Positions 16,642-25,891 of a stretch of 64,000 nucleotides of DNA are shown piece after piece. Position numbers and translations under genes: made by a program. The notes beneath the pieces are model-generated. The model was not told where the DNA came from. It worked only from the letters and a program-made list of their open reading frames with translations, and searched no databases. Each line of letters starts with the position of its first letter. Positions within the stretch are counted from its first letter, which is position 1. The DNA comes from Tepidamorphaceae bacterium (lineage in GTDB: Bacteria > Pseudomonadota > Alphaproteobacteria > Rhizobiales > JAKSCL01), in assembly GCA_028289445.1 (NCBI GenBank), contig JANQPO010000021.1:186001-250000 (forward strand), written 5' to 3'.

Positions 16642-19575
16642 GTGCTGCGCGAAGGTCTCCGCTCGCGACTGGCCAATGAGTTCGAGGGCGAGGCTCTGTT
16701 CGACGCCGCCTCGCGCGGCCGCTATGCAACCGACGCCTCGCACTATCAAGTGATGCCGGCCGCCGTCGCGGTCCCGCGTGGCGCTGCAGATATCGCACTG
16801 GCGCTTGAGGCCGCGAGCGAGGCGGGTGTGCCGGTCACGATGCGCGGCGGCGGTACATCGCAATGCGGGCAGACGATCAACACCGGTCTGATCCTCGATT
16901 GCTCTAAACATCTCAATGACATCATCGAGCTCGACGTGGAGGGGCGGCGGGTGTTGGTCCAACCGGGGATCGTGCTCGACGACCTAAACCGCCGACTGAA
17001 GCCGCACGGGCTGTGGTTTCCGGTCGACGTCTCGACCGCGTCGCGCGCGACGATCGGCGGGATGGCCGGCAACAATTCCTGTGGCGCGCGCTCGCTCCGA
17101 TATGGCACGACGCGGGACAATGTCCTGTCGATCCAGGGCCTTCTCGCCGATGGAAGCCAATTTGACTTCGGCCCCGGTTCCGGCAACCAGGTACCGGAAG
17201 TGCTTCTGCGCCGTCTCCTCGACATCGGCGAACGGGAAGCCGAAGAGATCGCCAGGAAATTCCCGAAGGTGCAGCGACGGGTCGGCGGCTACAATCTCGA
17301 TGCGCTGGTGCCGTCGGACGAACCCTTGAACCTCGCGCACTTGCTCGTAGGCTCAGAAGGAACGCTCGCGATCTCAACAGCGATCGAACTGAAGCTTTCG
17401 CCGTTGCCGCCCGCGAAGAAGGCTCAAGGCATCTGCCATTTCCCGACATTTCGTGCCGCGATGGAGGCCGCGCAACACATCGTGCGCCTTGAACCCACGC
17501 AGGTCGAACTGGTCGACCGCACGATGCTCAACCTCGCACAGGACATCCCGATGTTCGTACCCACGCTGGAAGCCTTCGTGAAGGGAGATCCAGCGGCGCT
17601 TTTGATCGTGGAGTTCGCGGATGAGCCGGACGAGAACGATCGGAAGATGCGCGATCTGCATGAAGTGATGGGCGATCTGGGCTTCGCGTTCTCGAACGGC
17701 GCGCAACGGGACGGTGGGGTGGTCGAGGTATGGGACGCAGGTCTCATGGAGCAGATCGGCGAGCTCAGGAAGTCCGGTCTCAACATCATGATGTCAATGA
17801 AACAGGCGGGAAAACCTGTCTCGTTCGTCGAGGACGCCGCCGTGCCACTCGAGCATCTGGCTGACTACACCGACCGGCTGACCGAGGTGTTCCACAAGCA
17901 TGGCACCGAGGGGACTTGGTATGCTCACGCCTCCGTGGGCTGCCTCCATGTGCGGCCTGTCCTGAACCTTCGCCTCGAGAAGGACGTGAAGGCGATGCGG
18001 GCGATTGCCGAGGAAGCGTTTTCCTTCGTGCGGGAATACAAGGGGTCGCATTCCGGCGAGCACGGCGACGGGATCGTCCGTTCGGACTTTCACGAGAAGA
18101 TGTTCGGGCCAAGGCTCGTGAAAGCCCTCGAAGAGGTCAAGGCGGCGTTCGACCCGGACGTTCGCCTCAACCCGAACCGGATCGTCGATCCGCCGAAGAT
18201 GGACGACCGGTCGCTGCTCAGATATCCGCCTGGCTATGCCTTCGACGAGATCGACACGGGCCTCGATTGGTCGGCTTGGCCCGGCGCCTCGGGCGGATTC
18301 CAGGGCGCTGTCGAGATGTGCAACAACAACGGTGCCTGCCGGAAGCTGAAGGGCGGCGCAATGTGCCCGAGCTACCGGGTGACGCGGAGCGAAGAGGACG
18401 TGACCCGCGGCCGTGCCAACACGCTCCGGATGGCGATGACGGGCCGGCTCGGCAAGGATGCCCTTTTGAGCGACGCGATGGCCGAGACCATGAAGCTTTG
18501 CGTCGGCTGTAAGGCCTGCCAGCGAGAATGTCCTACCGGCGTCGACATGGCGAAGATGAAGACGGAGGTTTTGTATCAGCGCGGCAGGGCGCTTGGCTTC
18601 TCCGTCAGGGATCGGCTCGTCGCGGAGATGCCACGGTATGCGCGTCTTGCTATCACTTTCGGGAGCCTCATCGCGCTGCGAAACCGGTCGACCGCCCTGG
18701 CGAGGATTTCCGAGCGTCTCACGGGCATCTCGGCGCGCCGCTCTCTTCCACTGTTTCGGAAGGACTTCTTTCGCGAGAGCGAAGTCATGCGGTGCCGCGA
18801 CAGCGGAGACGGCCGGGAGGTCGTCCTGTTCACGGACACCTTCAACCGCTGGATGGAGCCGGGGATCCCACGCGCTGCGCTGCGCGTGCTCGGGCGCGCT
18901 GGCTACCATGTGCACCCGGCGGGACCCATGTCCGGGCGGCCGTTCTGCTGCGGGCGGACATACCTTGCGGTCGGCATGTTGGATCGGGCTCGCGAGGAGG
19001 CGAAACGGACGATCGACGCGCTCTTACCGCATGTCGAAGCGGGGCGCACGATTGTCGGCCTCGAGCCGTCGTGTCTGCTGACTTTTCGGGACGAGTTCAA
19101 GGCGCTGTTGCCTGGCGCGGATAGCGAGCGGCTGGCGCGGCACACGCTGCTCTTTGAGGAGTTCATCGCGCGTGAGAGCCGCGAGGGTCGGCTGGATCTC
19201 AGTTTCTCGGCCCCTACATCAAAGGCTTACGTGCACGGGCATTGTCATCAAAAAGCGGCTGGTACGATGCAGGACATGGTCGCCGTCCTCGACACCGTCG
19301 CCGGAATGACCTCGGACACCATCGAGTCTTCGTGTTGCGGCATGGCGGGTGCTTTCGGCTATGATCCCGAAACGATAGAGGTTTCGCTGAAGATGGGTGA
19401 GCTTTCCCTGTTGCCGGCCGTGCAGGCCGCCGAGCCGTCCGCGATGATCATCGCGAACGGAACCTCCTGCCGGCATCAGATCGCGGATGGGAGCGGACGG
19501 ACGGCCGTGCACATCGCCGAGGTGCTCGACAGGGCATCGGTGCGGACCGAGGCTGACGACGGAGATGACGTATGA
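16642..19575 (+). CDS. FAD- and [4Fe-4S]-containing D-2-hydroxyacid dehydrogenase (YdiJ/GlcD-GlpC fusion type)
   Basis: 977 residues, close to the length of the YdiJ D-2-hydroxyglutarate dehydrogenase family. An N-terminal FAD-binding PCMH domain (about 35-260, MRGGGTSQCGQ, GGMAGNNSCGARS) is followed by a FAD-oxidase C domain (to about 525, SHSGEHGDGIVRSDFH). Then come Fe-S segments (CNNNGACRKL near 560 and LCVGCKACQRECPTGVD near 620) and two CCG-type motifs (FCCGRTYLA near 768, SCCGMAGAFGYDPE near 897). It should oxidise a D-2-hydroxyacid and pass electrons to the quinone pool. The GTG start follows GGAGGA. Confidence 0.92.
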   Translation: MLREGLRSRLANEFEGEALFDAASRGRYATDASHYQVMPAAVAVPRGAADIALALEAASEAGVPVTMRGGGTSQCGQTINTGLILDCSKHLNDIIELDVEGRRVLVQPGIVLDDLNRRLKPHGLWFPVDVSTASRATIGGMAGNNSCGARSLRYGTTRDNVLSIQGLLADGSQFDFGPGSGNQVPEVLLRRLLDIGEREAEEIARKFPKVQRRVGGYNLDALVPSDEPLNLAHLLVGSEGTLAISTAIELKLSPLPPAKKAQGICHFPTFRAAMEAAQHIVRLEPTQVELVDRTMLNLAQDIPMFVPTLEAFVKGDPAALLIVEFADEPDENDRKMRDLHEVMGDLGFAFSNGAQRDGGVVEVWDAGLMEQIGELRKSGLNIMMSMKQAGKPVSFVEDAAVPLEHLADYTDRLTEVFHKHGTEGTWYAHASVGCLHVRPVLNLRLEKDVKAMRAIAEEAFSFVREYKGSHSGEHGDGIVRSDFHEKMFGPRLVKALEEVKAAFDPDVRLNPNRIVDPPKMDDRSLLRYPPGYAFDEIDTGLDWSAWPGASGGFQGAVEMCNNNGACRKLKGGAMCPSYRVTRSEEDVTRGRANTLRMAMTGRLGKDALLSDAMAETMKLCVGCKACQRECPTGVDMAKMKTEVLYQRGRALGFSVRDRLVAEMPRYARLAITFGSLIALRNRSTALARISERLTGISARRSLPLFRKDFFRESEVMRCRDSGDGREVVLFTDTFNRWMEPGIPRAALRVLGRAGYHVHPAGPMSGRPFCCGRTYLAVGMLDRAREEAKRTIDALLPHVEAGRTIVGLEPSCLLTFRDEFKALLPGADSERLARHTLLFEEFIARESREGRLDLSFSAPTSKAYVHGHCHQKAAGTMQDMVAVLDTVAGMTSDTIESSCCGMAGAFGYDPETIEVSLKMGELSLLPAVQAAEPSAMIIANGTSCRHQIADGSGRTAVHIAEVLDRASVRTEADDGDDV

Positions 19576-20270
19576 GTGATATGCGGCACAGGAGCGCCCA
19601 TGAAATCAGGTCCAGGGCGAAGCCGCTGGCCCGCCCCGTGCTCGCGGTTCAGATCGCCGACGCCGTGCGCGATATGATTCTGGAAGGAGAACTCAAGGCC
19701 GGTGAGAAGGTCCGGGAGAATCTACTGACGGAGCATTTCGGCGTTTCCCGCACGCCGCTCCGCGAGGCGTTGAAGATCCTCGCTTCGGAAGGGCTGCTGG
19801 AACTGATCCCGAACCGCGGCGCGATCATCAGCCGCGACACGATCGAGGAGATCAAGGACGCATTTCCTGTCCTGGCGTCGCTTGAGGGCGTCGCTGGCGA
19901 ATTGGCCGCAATCAACGCGACAGATACCGAACTCGCCCACATAGATGCGCTCACGCGACGGCTCCGAAAGACATTCGAGGATCGCGACAGGCCTGAGTAC
20001 TTTCGAATAAACCAGGAGATCCACGAGGCGATCCTGGCAGCTACGAAAAACGAGATTCTCATAAGGACCCATGCTTCGGTCGCACGGCGCATTCACCGTG
20101 CCCGGTATCAAGCCAATTTGACTGCGTCCCGGTGGAACGAGGCATTGCGGGAACACGAAGACATTGCCGCCGCGCTGACGCGTCGCGACCATGCCGGCGT
20201 CAATCAGCAACTTCGCAATCACATGACCAACAAGCTTTCGGCCATTTTGAAGGCGCGACGGATGGCGTGA
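19572..20270 (+). CDS. GntR-family (FadR/FCD subgroup) transcriptional regulator
   Basis: 232 residues. The N-terminal winged helix spans about 20-85 (QIADAVRDMILEGELKAGEK, then EHFGVSRTPLREALKILASEGL). The C-terminal all-helical FCD effector domain has metal-type histidines (RINQEIHEAI, LREHEDIAAAL, LRNHM). The start overlaps the dehydrogenase stop (ATGA), so it is co-translated with the enzyme. It is likely to respond to a hydroxyacid and to bind the 16587-16608 palindrome. Confidence 0.92.
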   Translation: MSDMRHRSAHEIRSRAKPLARPVLAVQIADAVRDMILEGELKAGEKVRENLLTEHFGVSRTPLREALKILASEGLLELIPNRGAIISRDTIEEIKDAFPVLASLEGVAGELAAINATDTELAHIDALTRRLRKTFEDRDRPEYFRINQEIHEAILAATKNEILIRTHASVARRIHRARYQANLTASRWNEALREHEDIAAALTRRDHAGVNQQLRNHMTNKLSAILKARRMA

Positions 20271-20345
20271 GTATCGATACAGCCTAAGCCAAGTGCAATT
20301 GACGGATGGGTCGGCCGTCGTCGCGGCGATACTCGCCGATCGGGC

Positions 20346-21146
20346 TCATGCATGGATCTCCGCGCCAGCGATTTGCAGCGCGGCCAAAATGGCATCGAGG
20401 CCATCGGTTAGAGCGGCCGGCCCCGGTTGCAGGATCAGCGGCGATTTGATTTCGACGATGCGGCCGTCGCGCACCGCCGGGATCACCTCCCAGCCGGGCC
20501 GCGCGGCGATCTTTTCGGGGCGCACCTTCTTGCCGCACCAAGACGCCAGAATGACGTCCGGCGCAGCGGCGATGACCTGATCTGAGGTGACGATCCGATC
20601 GCGCGCGGCGGGTTGATCCGACTGGGCCGGAAACGCCTCTCGCCCGCCGGCGATCCCGATCAGTTCCGACACCCATTTGATGCCCGAGATCATCGGGTCG
20701 TTCCATTCCTCGAAATAAACCACCGGGCGCGGCTTGCCTCGTGCCCGCGTGGCGATCGTCGCCAGCCTCTCTTCATACCGGCTAGCCAGTCGATCGGCAT
20801 CTATCGCCTGGCCAACCGTCGCGCCCAAGTGACGGATCATTGCGAGGATGCCGGCGATGTCGCGTTGATTGTAGCCCATGACCGTGATGCCGGCCTTCAG
20901 AAGCTCCGATGCGATCTCCGCCTGAAGATCGGAGAAGGTCAGGACCAGATCCGGTTCGAGCGCCAGAATCTTGGGGATGTCCGCCGAGGTGAAGGCCGCG
21001 ACGCGTGGCTTTTCGCGGCGCACGCGGGCGGGGCGCACCGCATAGCCCGAGACGCCGACGATCCGATCCTCCGCGCCCAACAGATAAAGCGTTTCGACCG
21101 TCTCTTCGGTCAGGCAGACAATGCGCTGTGGCGGAAACGTCCTCAT
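20346..21146 (-). CDS. BtuF-like substrate-binding protein without signal peptide
   Basis: About 266 residues of the helical-backbone periplasmic binding protein family used for vitamin B12 and iron chelates (IVCLTEETVETLYLLGAEDRI, ILALEPDLVLTFSDLQAEI, GWEVIPAVRDGRIVEI read in parts). No cleavable signal peptide is visible from ATG 21146 (MRTFPPQRIVCLTEETVE), and no permease or ATPase lies nearby. Solo cytoplasmic members of this family are known and often named cobalamin-binding protein. Longer in-frame starts up to 21308 add no signal and have no ribosome site. Confidence 0.8.
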   Translation of the reverse strand: MRTFPPQRIVCLTEETVETLYLLGAEDRIVGVSGYAVRPARVRREKPRVAAFTSADIPKILALEPDLVLTFSDLQAEIASELLKAGITVMGYNQRDIAGILAMIRHLGATVGQAIDADRLASRYEERLATIATRARGKPRPVVYFEEWNDPMISGIKWVSELIGIAGGREAFPAQSDQPAARDRIVTSDQVIAAAPDVILASWCGKKVRPEKIAARPGWEVIPAVRDGRIVEIKSPLILQPGPAALTDGLDAILAALQIAGAEIHA

Positions 21147-21353
21147 CACAAGGAAGATCTGGCAGGACGGAGCCCGCCGGACAAGCATATTGTGGATCGG
21201 CCCGGTTGCTCGGATTAGTTCGCAGCTTTGTGGCCCATCGTTTGAATGGAAGAACTCTGTGGATCGAGATGGACCAAAATTCGATTCACCGTGGCGGCAC
21301 GGCGCCAAGATGCAAAAGATCGCCGAAGCGTCGAGCTGAAATATCGTTCTATA
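21147..21353. other. Spacer upstream of the BtuF-like gene
   Basis: About 207 bases, more AT-rich than the surroundings, between the BtuF-like gene and the small cysteine-rich gene. I see no second gene and no clear operator. Confidence 0.4.
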
Positions 21354-21578
21354 TCAATAACTTGTTTGATTGCGGGGGCGTATCCACCGAAAACCACATC
21401 TGTTGTTGGTGGCCGTGCAGTCGAAGGGCATAGTCAGGCGACCGGTAGCATAACAGACGGACTCGGCAAGGTCGCTTTTCGAAAGTGGTAGGAAACGCTG
21501 ATTACATGATGAACATGCGGCAATGATCGCTAGATCACCGCAGCAAAAAGGGCAGTGCCGTGGGTGCTTGTTCGGCAT
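21354..21578 (-). CDS. Small cysteine-rich, zinc-ribbon-like hypothetical protein
   Basis: 74 residues. CPFC near residue 9 and CSSC near residue 22 form two CxxC knuckles about ten residues apart. A further Cys pair follows in the C-terminal half (FDCTATNNRCGFRW). The ATG at 21578 has GGGAG five bases upstream, a good ribosome site, and lies 53 bases after the flavoprotein gene stop, so it can be the tail of that operon. I do not recognise a family; metal binding is inferred only from cysteine spacing. Confidence 0.45.
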   Translation of the reverse strand: MPNKHPRHCPFCCGDLAIIAACSSCNQRFLPLSKSDLAESVCYATGRLTMPFDCTATNNRCGFRWIRPRNQTSY

Positions 21579-21631
21579 TCTCACTCCCACGGGCGAATTG
21601 CATAGTTGTTGCACCTACATGGACGCACACC

Positions 21632-22801
21632 TTAAGCCGCCGGCGAAGCGATGTCGGCTTTAGGTGATTGCGGGCCTAAAGTGGTTATACGATCTAAAGC
21701 GAATGGGCGCAGAAGATCGGGCACCGTATCGCTGACGATGGCGTCGGCGAGAAGCTGGCCCGTGACTGGACCAAGATAAAAGCCGTGGGTCGAAAAGCCC
21801 GCGCAATGCCAAAGCCCGTCGTGAGTGAGGGACGGGCCGATATAAGGCGCGTGGTCGGGTGTCATGCCCTCAATGCCAGCCCAACTCCGGACAACTGCCA
21901 CCGAGCCGAGGCTCGGAAGTGTTTCCTTCGCCAGCGCCAGATTATAGGCAAGCCGCTGCGGATCAAGGCGTGTTGTCCAATCTTTCGAAACGACGGCGCC
22001 CTGATAACCGCCCCCGATCAGCAAAGTTCCATTCTCCGGCTGCTTCATCGACAGCCGCTGCCCGTGAAGACCAAGGACAGTATCGAGCAAGCGGTCCGCG
22101 CGACCTGTGACCGTCATCATCAGCGCGACCGGCGAAATCAACATGCGTTCGCCCACCAGGCCGGCAACGGCCGCACCCCAGGCCCCCGCACAATTGACGA
22201 GGATGGGTGCGCTCCAACGCTCACCGTTCGAAACGCATGTCCAGTGTCCCGCTGCCTTTTCGATAGTGTCCACCCTTGCGCCTTCGAAAAGGCATGTGCC
22301 GGCCGCCTGCAGATTGCGTCTCAAAGCGTTCATGGTGTGGGCGGGAACGGCATAGCCGCAAGAGGGCGCCCAAATACCGCCGATCGCGTCTTCCGACAGG
22401 CCGGGTTGAACACTATCGAGTTCGCGGCGGTCGAGCAGTTGCTCTGGAATGTTTGAATATCGCTGCACACGTGCCATCGACCGTCGCACATCCGGCAGCT
22501 CGTGTTCACGTGTCACAACCCTGAGATATCCGACTCGCCGAAAGCCGCAGTCATCGTCCAACCACTCATTCATTTGTTCCCACGACCTAAGAGCGACCTC
22601 GGCGAGCGGCAGTTCAAAATGAATGCGCGGGATATGATGAATGCTACCTGCATTCACGCCCGAGGCGTGGCTGCCGAGCCGATCTCTTTCAATGAGCGCG
22701 ACCTGAAGACCTTTGCGGCTCAGGGATAGGGCAACCGAGGCGCCATGAACGCCTGCGCCGATGACAATCGCATCGAAACCGCGCGGCATCTGGATCACCA
22801 A
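21632..22801 (-). CDS. FAD-dependent amine/amino acid oxidoreductase, SoxB/DAO-like subunit
   Basis: 389 residues of the DAO superfamily. The N-terminal dinucleotide fold IVIGAGVHGASVALSLSRKG (about 11-30) and a C-terminal FAD segment (GLWHCAGFSTHGFYLGPVTG) match the beta subunits of sarcosine-oxidase, D-hydroxyproline-dehydrogenase and HcnC-type enzymes. It overlaps the preceding gene by seven bases. With the two genes upstream it completes a three-subunit flavoenzyme that oxidises a secondary or D-amino acid. Confidence 0.88.
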   Translation of the reverse strand: MVIQMPRGFDAIVIGAGVHGASVALSLSRKGLQVALIERDRLGSHASGVNAGSIHHIPRIHFELPLAEVALRSWEQMNEWLDDDCGFRRVGYLRVVTREHELPDVRRSMARVQRYSNIPEQLLDRRELDSVQPGLSEDAIGGIWAPSCGYAVPAHTMNALRRNLQAAGTCLFEGARVDTIEKAAGHWTCVSNGERWSAPILVNCAGAWGAAVAGLVGERMLISPVALMMTVTGRADRLLDTVLGLHGQRLSMKQPENGTLLIGGGYQGAVVSKDWTTRLDPQRLAYNLALAKETLPSLGSVAVVRSWAGIEGMTPDHAPYIGPSLTHDGLWHCAGFSTHGFYLGPVTGQLLADAIVSDTVPDLLRPFALDRITTLGPQSPKADIASPAA

Positions 22802-24225
22802 TCCGCCGTGTAGAGAAATCTTGCTTCAGCTGGCGGGTCGTCGGACGCGAAGGCTGCATATGCCCCAATTGGCACCGGCTTGAGCGGCGGCCGCACGCGA
22901 AAGGTGCCGACGGCCTCGGCCGAGCGACCCGTCGCGTCTTTCAGCGTCTCTTCTGCTAACGGTCCACAGACGCGACCCTGGCAGGCCCCCATGCCACAGC
23001 GGCTGATGGATTTGACGTGATTGATCTCCGCGACGTCAGCCGCTGCTAAGGCGCGCAGGCAGCCAGCCGACACGGCCTCGCAACGGCAGACGAGAACGGC
23101 ATCGTCTTGCGGTACGCGCACGTCCGGCGAGGGAAAGAACAGCGTGTCCAGAAAGGCCCGCTCCCGGTTCAGGCGACGGAGCTTCTTGCGATCGAGAGTC
23201 ACGAGCCGATCGCCTTCGTCAGGCGCAATCGCGCCGAGCTCGACGGCGGCCGCCGTCGCGGCAATGCGGCCACGATGGGGAGCGGCCTCCGCGCCGCCGA
23301 TGCCGGCCGCATCCCCCGCGATGAACACGCCGTCCTGCGATGTCTTTCCGTTGCGATCCGTGACCGGCGTCCATCCGGGTATCGATGCATCCCATCGCAG
23401 TTGGCAATCGACCAAACCGGCGAGCTGTATATCGGGCAAGATGCCCACATGCGTGGCAAGCAATGCGCAATCGAGACGATGTGTCCGCTTTCCGGCCTTG
23501 AACGTAACGGCCCTTATCGAACCGTCACCTTGCGCTGCGATAGTGTTCACGCCACGATAGATCGGGACCCGTTGCCACAGCAGCGACGCCAAAAGGCCGA
23601 CGCCGCGCCGAAGGACCGAACCGGACCACAGCGCACCGGCTAGTCTTGGCATGGCCCGGCGAATGTTTGCGATGGGCGTCGTGTCGAGGATCGCCGCGAC
23701 AGGGACGTCGTGCCGCAGGAGTTGAACGGCAACGAGCAGGAGAAGAGGGCCTGACCCGGCGAGGACGACCGGGCCGGCCGGCACGAGACGAGCCCCCTTC
23801 AGCAGGGTTTGCACACCGCCCGCTGTCATGACGCCAGGCAATGTCCATCCGGGAAACGCCATGGACCGCTCCCTGGCGCCAGTGGCGATCAACAACCGGC
23901 GCGCTGAGGCACTCCTGAGTTCGTTCCCGTGCAGCGTCTTGATCTGGAAGTGCTCATGGTCCCGAACGATGTCGACCACTGAATGGCCCGACAGGACCGT
24001 GGCGGCCTCGCGTGCATCGCGCGCCAAGGTCGTCGCGGCGATCCGATCGGTTCCAAGGATGCTCACGTCGCGTTCGGTCTCAATGCCGTGGAACACGCGA
24101 CCTCCCAGTCCAGGATTCTCATCAATGAGGACGCTGTTCAATCCGCACGCGAAGGCCATGCTCGCGGCGGCGAGCCCTGCCGGTCCGCCTCCAATGATTG
24201 CAAGGTCGAAGCGATCGGTGGACAT
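22795..24225 (-). CDS. NAD(P)/FAD-dependent oxidoreductase with BFD-type [2Fe-2S] domain (HcnB/SoxA-like alpha subunit)
   Basis: 476 residues. A pyridine-nucleotide-disulfide oxidoreductase core (AIIGGGPAGLAAASMAFACG at the start, GVFIAGDAAGIGGAEAA near 300) is followed by a BFD-like ferredoxin domain with CRCEAV near residue 377 and a distal CGMGACQGRVC cluster near 410. This order matches the alpha subunits of opine oxidase, hydrogen cyanide synthase and D-hydroxyproline dehydrogenase. Its ATG directly follows the TGA of the small Fe-S subunit. Confidence 0.9.
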   Translation of the reverse strand: MSTDRFDLAIIGGGPAGLAAASMAFACGLNSVLIDENPGLGGRVFHGIETERDVSILGTDRIAATTLARDAREAATVLSGHSVVDIVRDHEHFQIKTLHGNELRSASARRLLIATGARERSMAFPGWTLPGVMTAGGVQTLLKGARLVPAGPVVLAGSGPLLLLVAVQLLRHDVPVAAILDTTPIANIRRAMPRLAGALWSGSVLRRGVGLLASLLWQRVPIYRGVNTIAAQGDGSIRAVTFKAGKRTHRLDCALLATHVGILPDIQLAGLVDCQLRWDASIPGWTPVTDRNGKTSQDGVFIAGDAAGIGGAEAAPHRGRIAATAAAVELGAIAPDEGDRLVTLDRKKLRRLNRERAFLDTLFFPSPDVRVPQDDAVLVCRCEAVSAGCLRALAAADVAEINHVKSISRCGMGACQGRVCGPLAEETLKDATGRSAEAVGTFRVRPPLKPVPIGAYAAFASDDPPAEARFLYTADW

Positions 24226-24522
24226 TCACCCGACCTGTCGTTCAACGGTCATGCCAGCCTCGACGGTCGTCATACAGGCTTGCCGATACGGCACGCCATC
24301 GATCGTCATCGTACACTCGAAGCACTGGCCGATCAGGCAATAGGCGCAACGTTGAGCACCACCGATCGCCGATCGCCTGCCGGGCGGCAGGCCATGAAGG
24401 AGGAGCGCGGCGGCCACCGATATGCCTTCTGGGACCCGAAGGTCGCGGCCCTCGAACGAAATCGAGACCTCGGGTCGCGATTCCAGGCACCGAAACGGCG
24501 GCAGGTCGAGTTCAAGCGGCAT
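24226..24522 (-). CDS. Small (2Fe-2S)-binding subunit (HcnA-like)
   Basis: 98 residues resembling the N-terminal ferredoxin part of sarcosine oxidase alpha. Cysteines C59, C62, C67 and C70 in QRCAYCLIGQCFECTM plus C83 give the cluster pattern, though with one extra Cys compared with common HcnA sequences. The ATG at 24522 gives MPLELDLPPF and overlaps the DadA-like stop by 11 bases. It supplies an electron-transfer module for the flavoenzyme encoded by the two following genes. Confidence 0.85.
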   Translation of the reverse strand: MPLELDLPPFRCLESRPEVSISFEGRDLRVPEGISVAAALLLHGLPPGRRSAIGGAQRCAYCLIGQCFECTMTIDGVPYRQACMTTVEAGMTVERQVG

Positions 24523-25813
24523 GGTGTAAATTCTCCGACCGGCCGAACCGTGTGACGCGATAGGGAGAGAGGTCGACCGGTGGGGCGTCGCCTTCGACAA
24601 TCGCGGCTATGGCCTCGCCGGTGATCGCTGCTTGGGTTAGCCCCATTTGTCCGTGCCCGAAAGCAAGAAAGACGTTCGCTGCCCCAGGCGCGCGGTCGAT
24701 GATGGGAACGCCGTCGGGTAGCGAGGGGCGACATCCCATCCACGTTTCGGCATTGTCGACCGCAAGCCTTGGGAACAAATGGACCGCGCATTGTTTGATC
24801 TGTCGCGTCCGTGCCGGATTGGGCGCCGCGTCCAGCCGATCGAATTCGACAAGACCGGCGAACCGCAGTCCGTTTCGCATCGGTGTCACCGCGAGGCCAG
24901 CGCCAGGCACTAGAAGCGGCATGGGGACCGATACGTCGGGATCACGGACCATGACGTGGTAACCGCGTTGGGTCGCAAGAGGCACCCGGGCTTCCACTTG
25001 CGCCGCCAATGGCCGCGAATACGCGCCGGCGGCAAGAACGAAAACATTGGCAGCGATCTGATCGCCATCCGTTGTGTGAACCGCCGGAACGCGGTGGTCG
25101 ACCCGCTCGAGTCTCGCGATTTTCCGTTGCTGGAAACGACCGCCATCCGCGACGAAGTGGCGAAACAGCAAATCGCCGAGGGCTCTTGGCTCAACAACAT
25201 GTCCCGCGCTTTGAGCCAGAATGCCACCGGCGGTCGTCACACCAATGTCCGGCAGGAGCGCTCGTACGTCAGCGTCGGACAGCTCGGTGAGCGGCATTCC
25301 CCGCGCCCGTCGCACGTCGTTGTCTTTCTTGGCGTTCAGATGCTCGTCTTCGCTCAGATAGAGATAGAGGCAACCATCGCGCCGGAACAATGCCCGCGCT
25401 TCGGGTAAGTCGTCTAGAAGCGCCATCCAGCGATCGAATCCGTTGAGCGACAATTGCGCCATCGCGCGGGATAGCTCGTCGAACCTGGACGTTCGGCACG
25501 CTTTCGCGAAATGCCAGAGAAACGGCACAAGACGGGGAAAGTGCGTGATACGCAATGAGACCGGGCTGTCATTGCTAAGCAAAAGTCGCGGAAGCGCGAG
25601 TAGTGTTTCGCGGCTCGCCTCGGGAACGACGGCAGAACCGGCAATCAGCCCGGCGTTACCCGCCGATGCACCGGACCCGGGATCTTCGGGGTCGATGAGC
25701 GTAACAACATGGCCGGTTCGTTGCAGGGCACGGGCACATGCCAGGCCAACGAGACCGGCGCCTATGACCGCAACGGTTCGCGTGCCGGTACGTCCGACGT
25801 CCCTCATCGGCAT
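24512..25813 (-). CDS. D-amino acid dehydrogenase-like FAD-dependent oxidoreductase (DadA family)
   Basis: 433 residues. The Rossmann FAD motif VAVIGAGLVGLACARALQRT (14-33) is followed by the DadA hallmark GASAGNAGLIAG (about 49-60). The C-terminal segment has WMGCRPSLPDGVPIIDRAPG and FAFGHGQMGLT-like FLAFGHGQMGLTQA. Membrane-associated members oxidise D-amino acids or cis-hydroxyproline-like imino acids and feed quinones. It lies between TRAP system 3 and the HcnABC-like trio, so the operon has three flavoproteins in all. Confidence 0.88.
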   Translation of the reverse strand: MPMRDVGRTGTRTVAVIGAGLVGLACARALQRTGHVVTLIDPEDPGSGASAGNAGLIAGSAVVPEASRETLLALPRLLLSNDSPVSLRITHFPRLVPFLWHFAKACRTSRFDELSRAMAQLSLNGFDRWMALLDDLPEARALFRRDGCLYLYLSEDEHLNAKKDNDVRRARGMPLTELSDADVRALLPDIGVTTAGGILAQSAGHVVEPRALGDLLFRHFVADGGRFQQRKIARLERVDHRVPAVHTTDGDQIAANVFVLAAGAYSRPLAAQVEARVPLATQRGYHVMVRDPDVSVPMPLLVPGAGLAVTPMRNGLRFAGLVEFDRLDAAPNPARTRQIKQCAVHLFPRLAVDNAETWMGCRPSLPDGVPIIDRAPGAANVFLAFGHGQMGLTQAAITGEAIAAIVEGDAPPVDLSPYRVTRFGRSENLHHAA

Positions 25814-25852
25814 GTCACCACCCGGCCGGGATCCGTGACCGATTTATGGCTT

Positions 25853-25878
25853 GGAGCCGGCGTTCGCACGCCGGCTCC
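25853..25878 (-). promoter_or_regulatory. Intercistronic stem-loop between dctP (system 3) and the DadA-like gene
   Basis: GGAGCCGGCGT (25853-25863) pairs perfectly over 11 bases with ACGCCGGCTCC (25868-25878) around a TCGC tetraloop. It starts 13 bases past the binding-protein stop. No T-run follows on the minus strand, so partial read-through into the flavoprotein genes is expected. Confidence 0.6.
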
Positions 25879-25891
25879 CCTGTTGTCAGTC

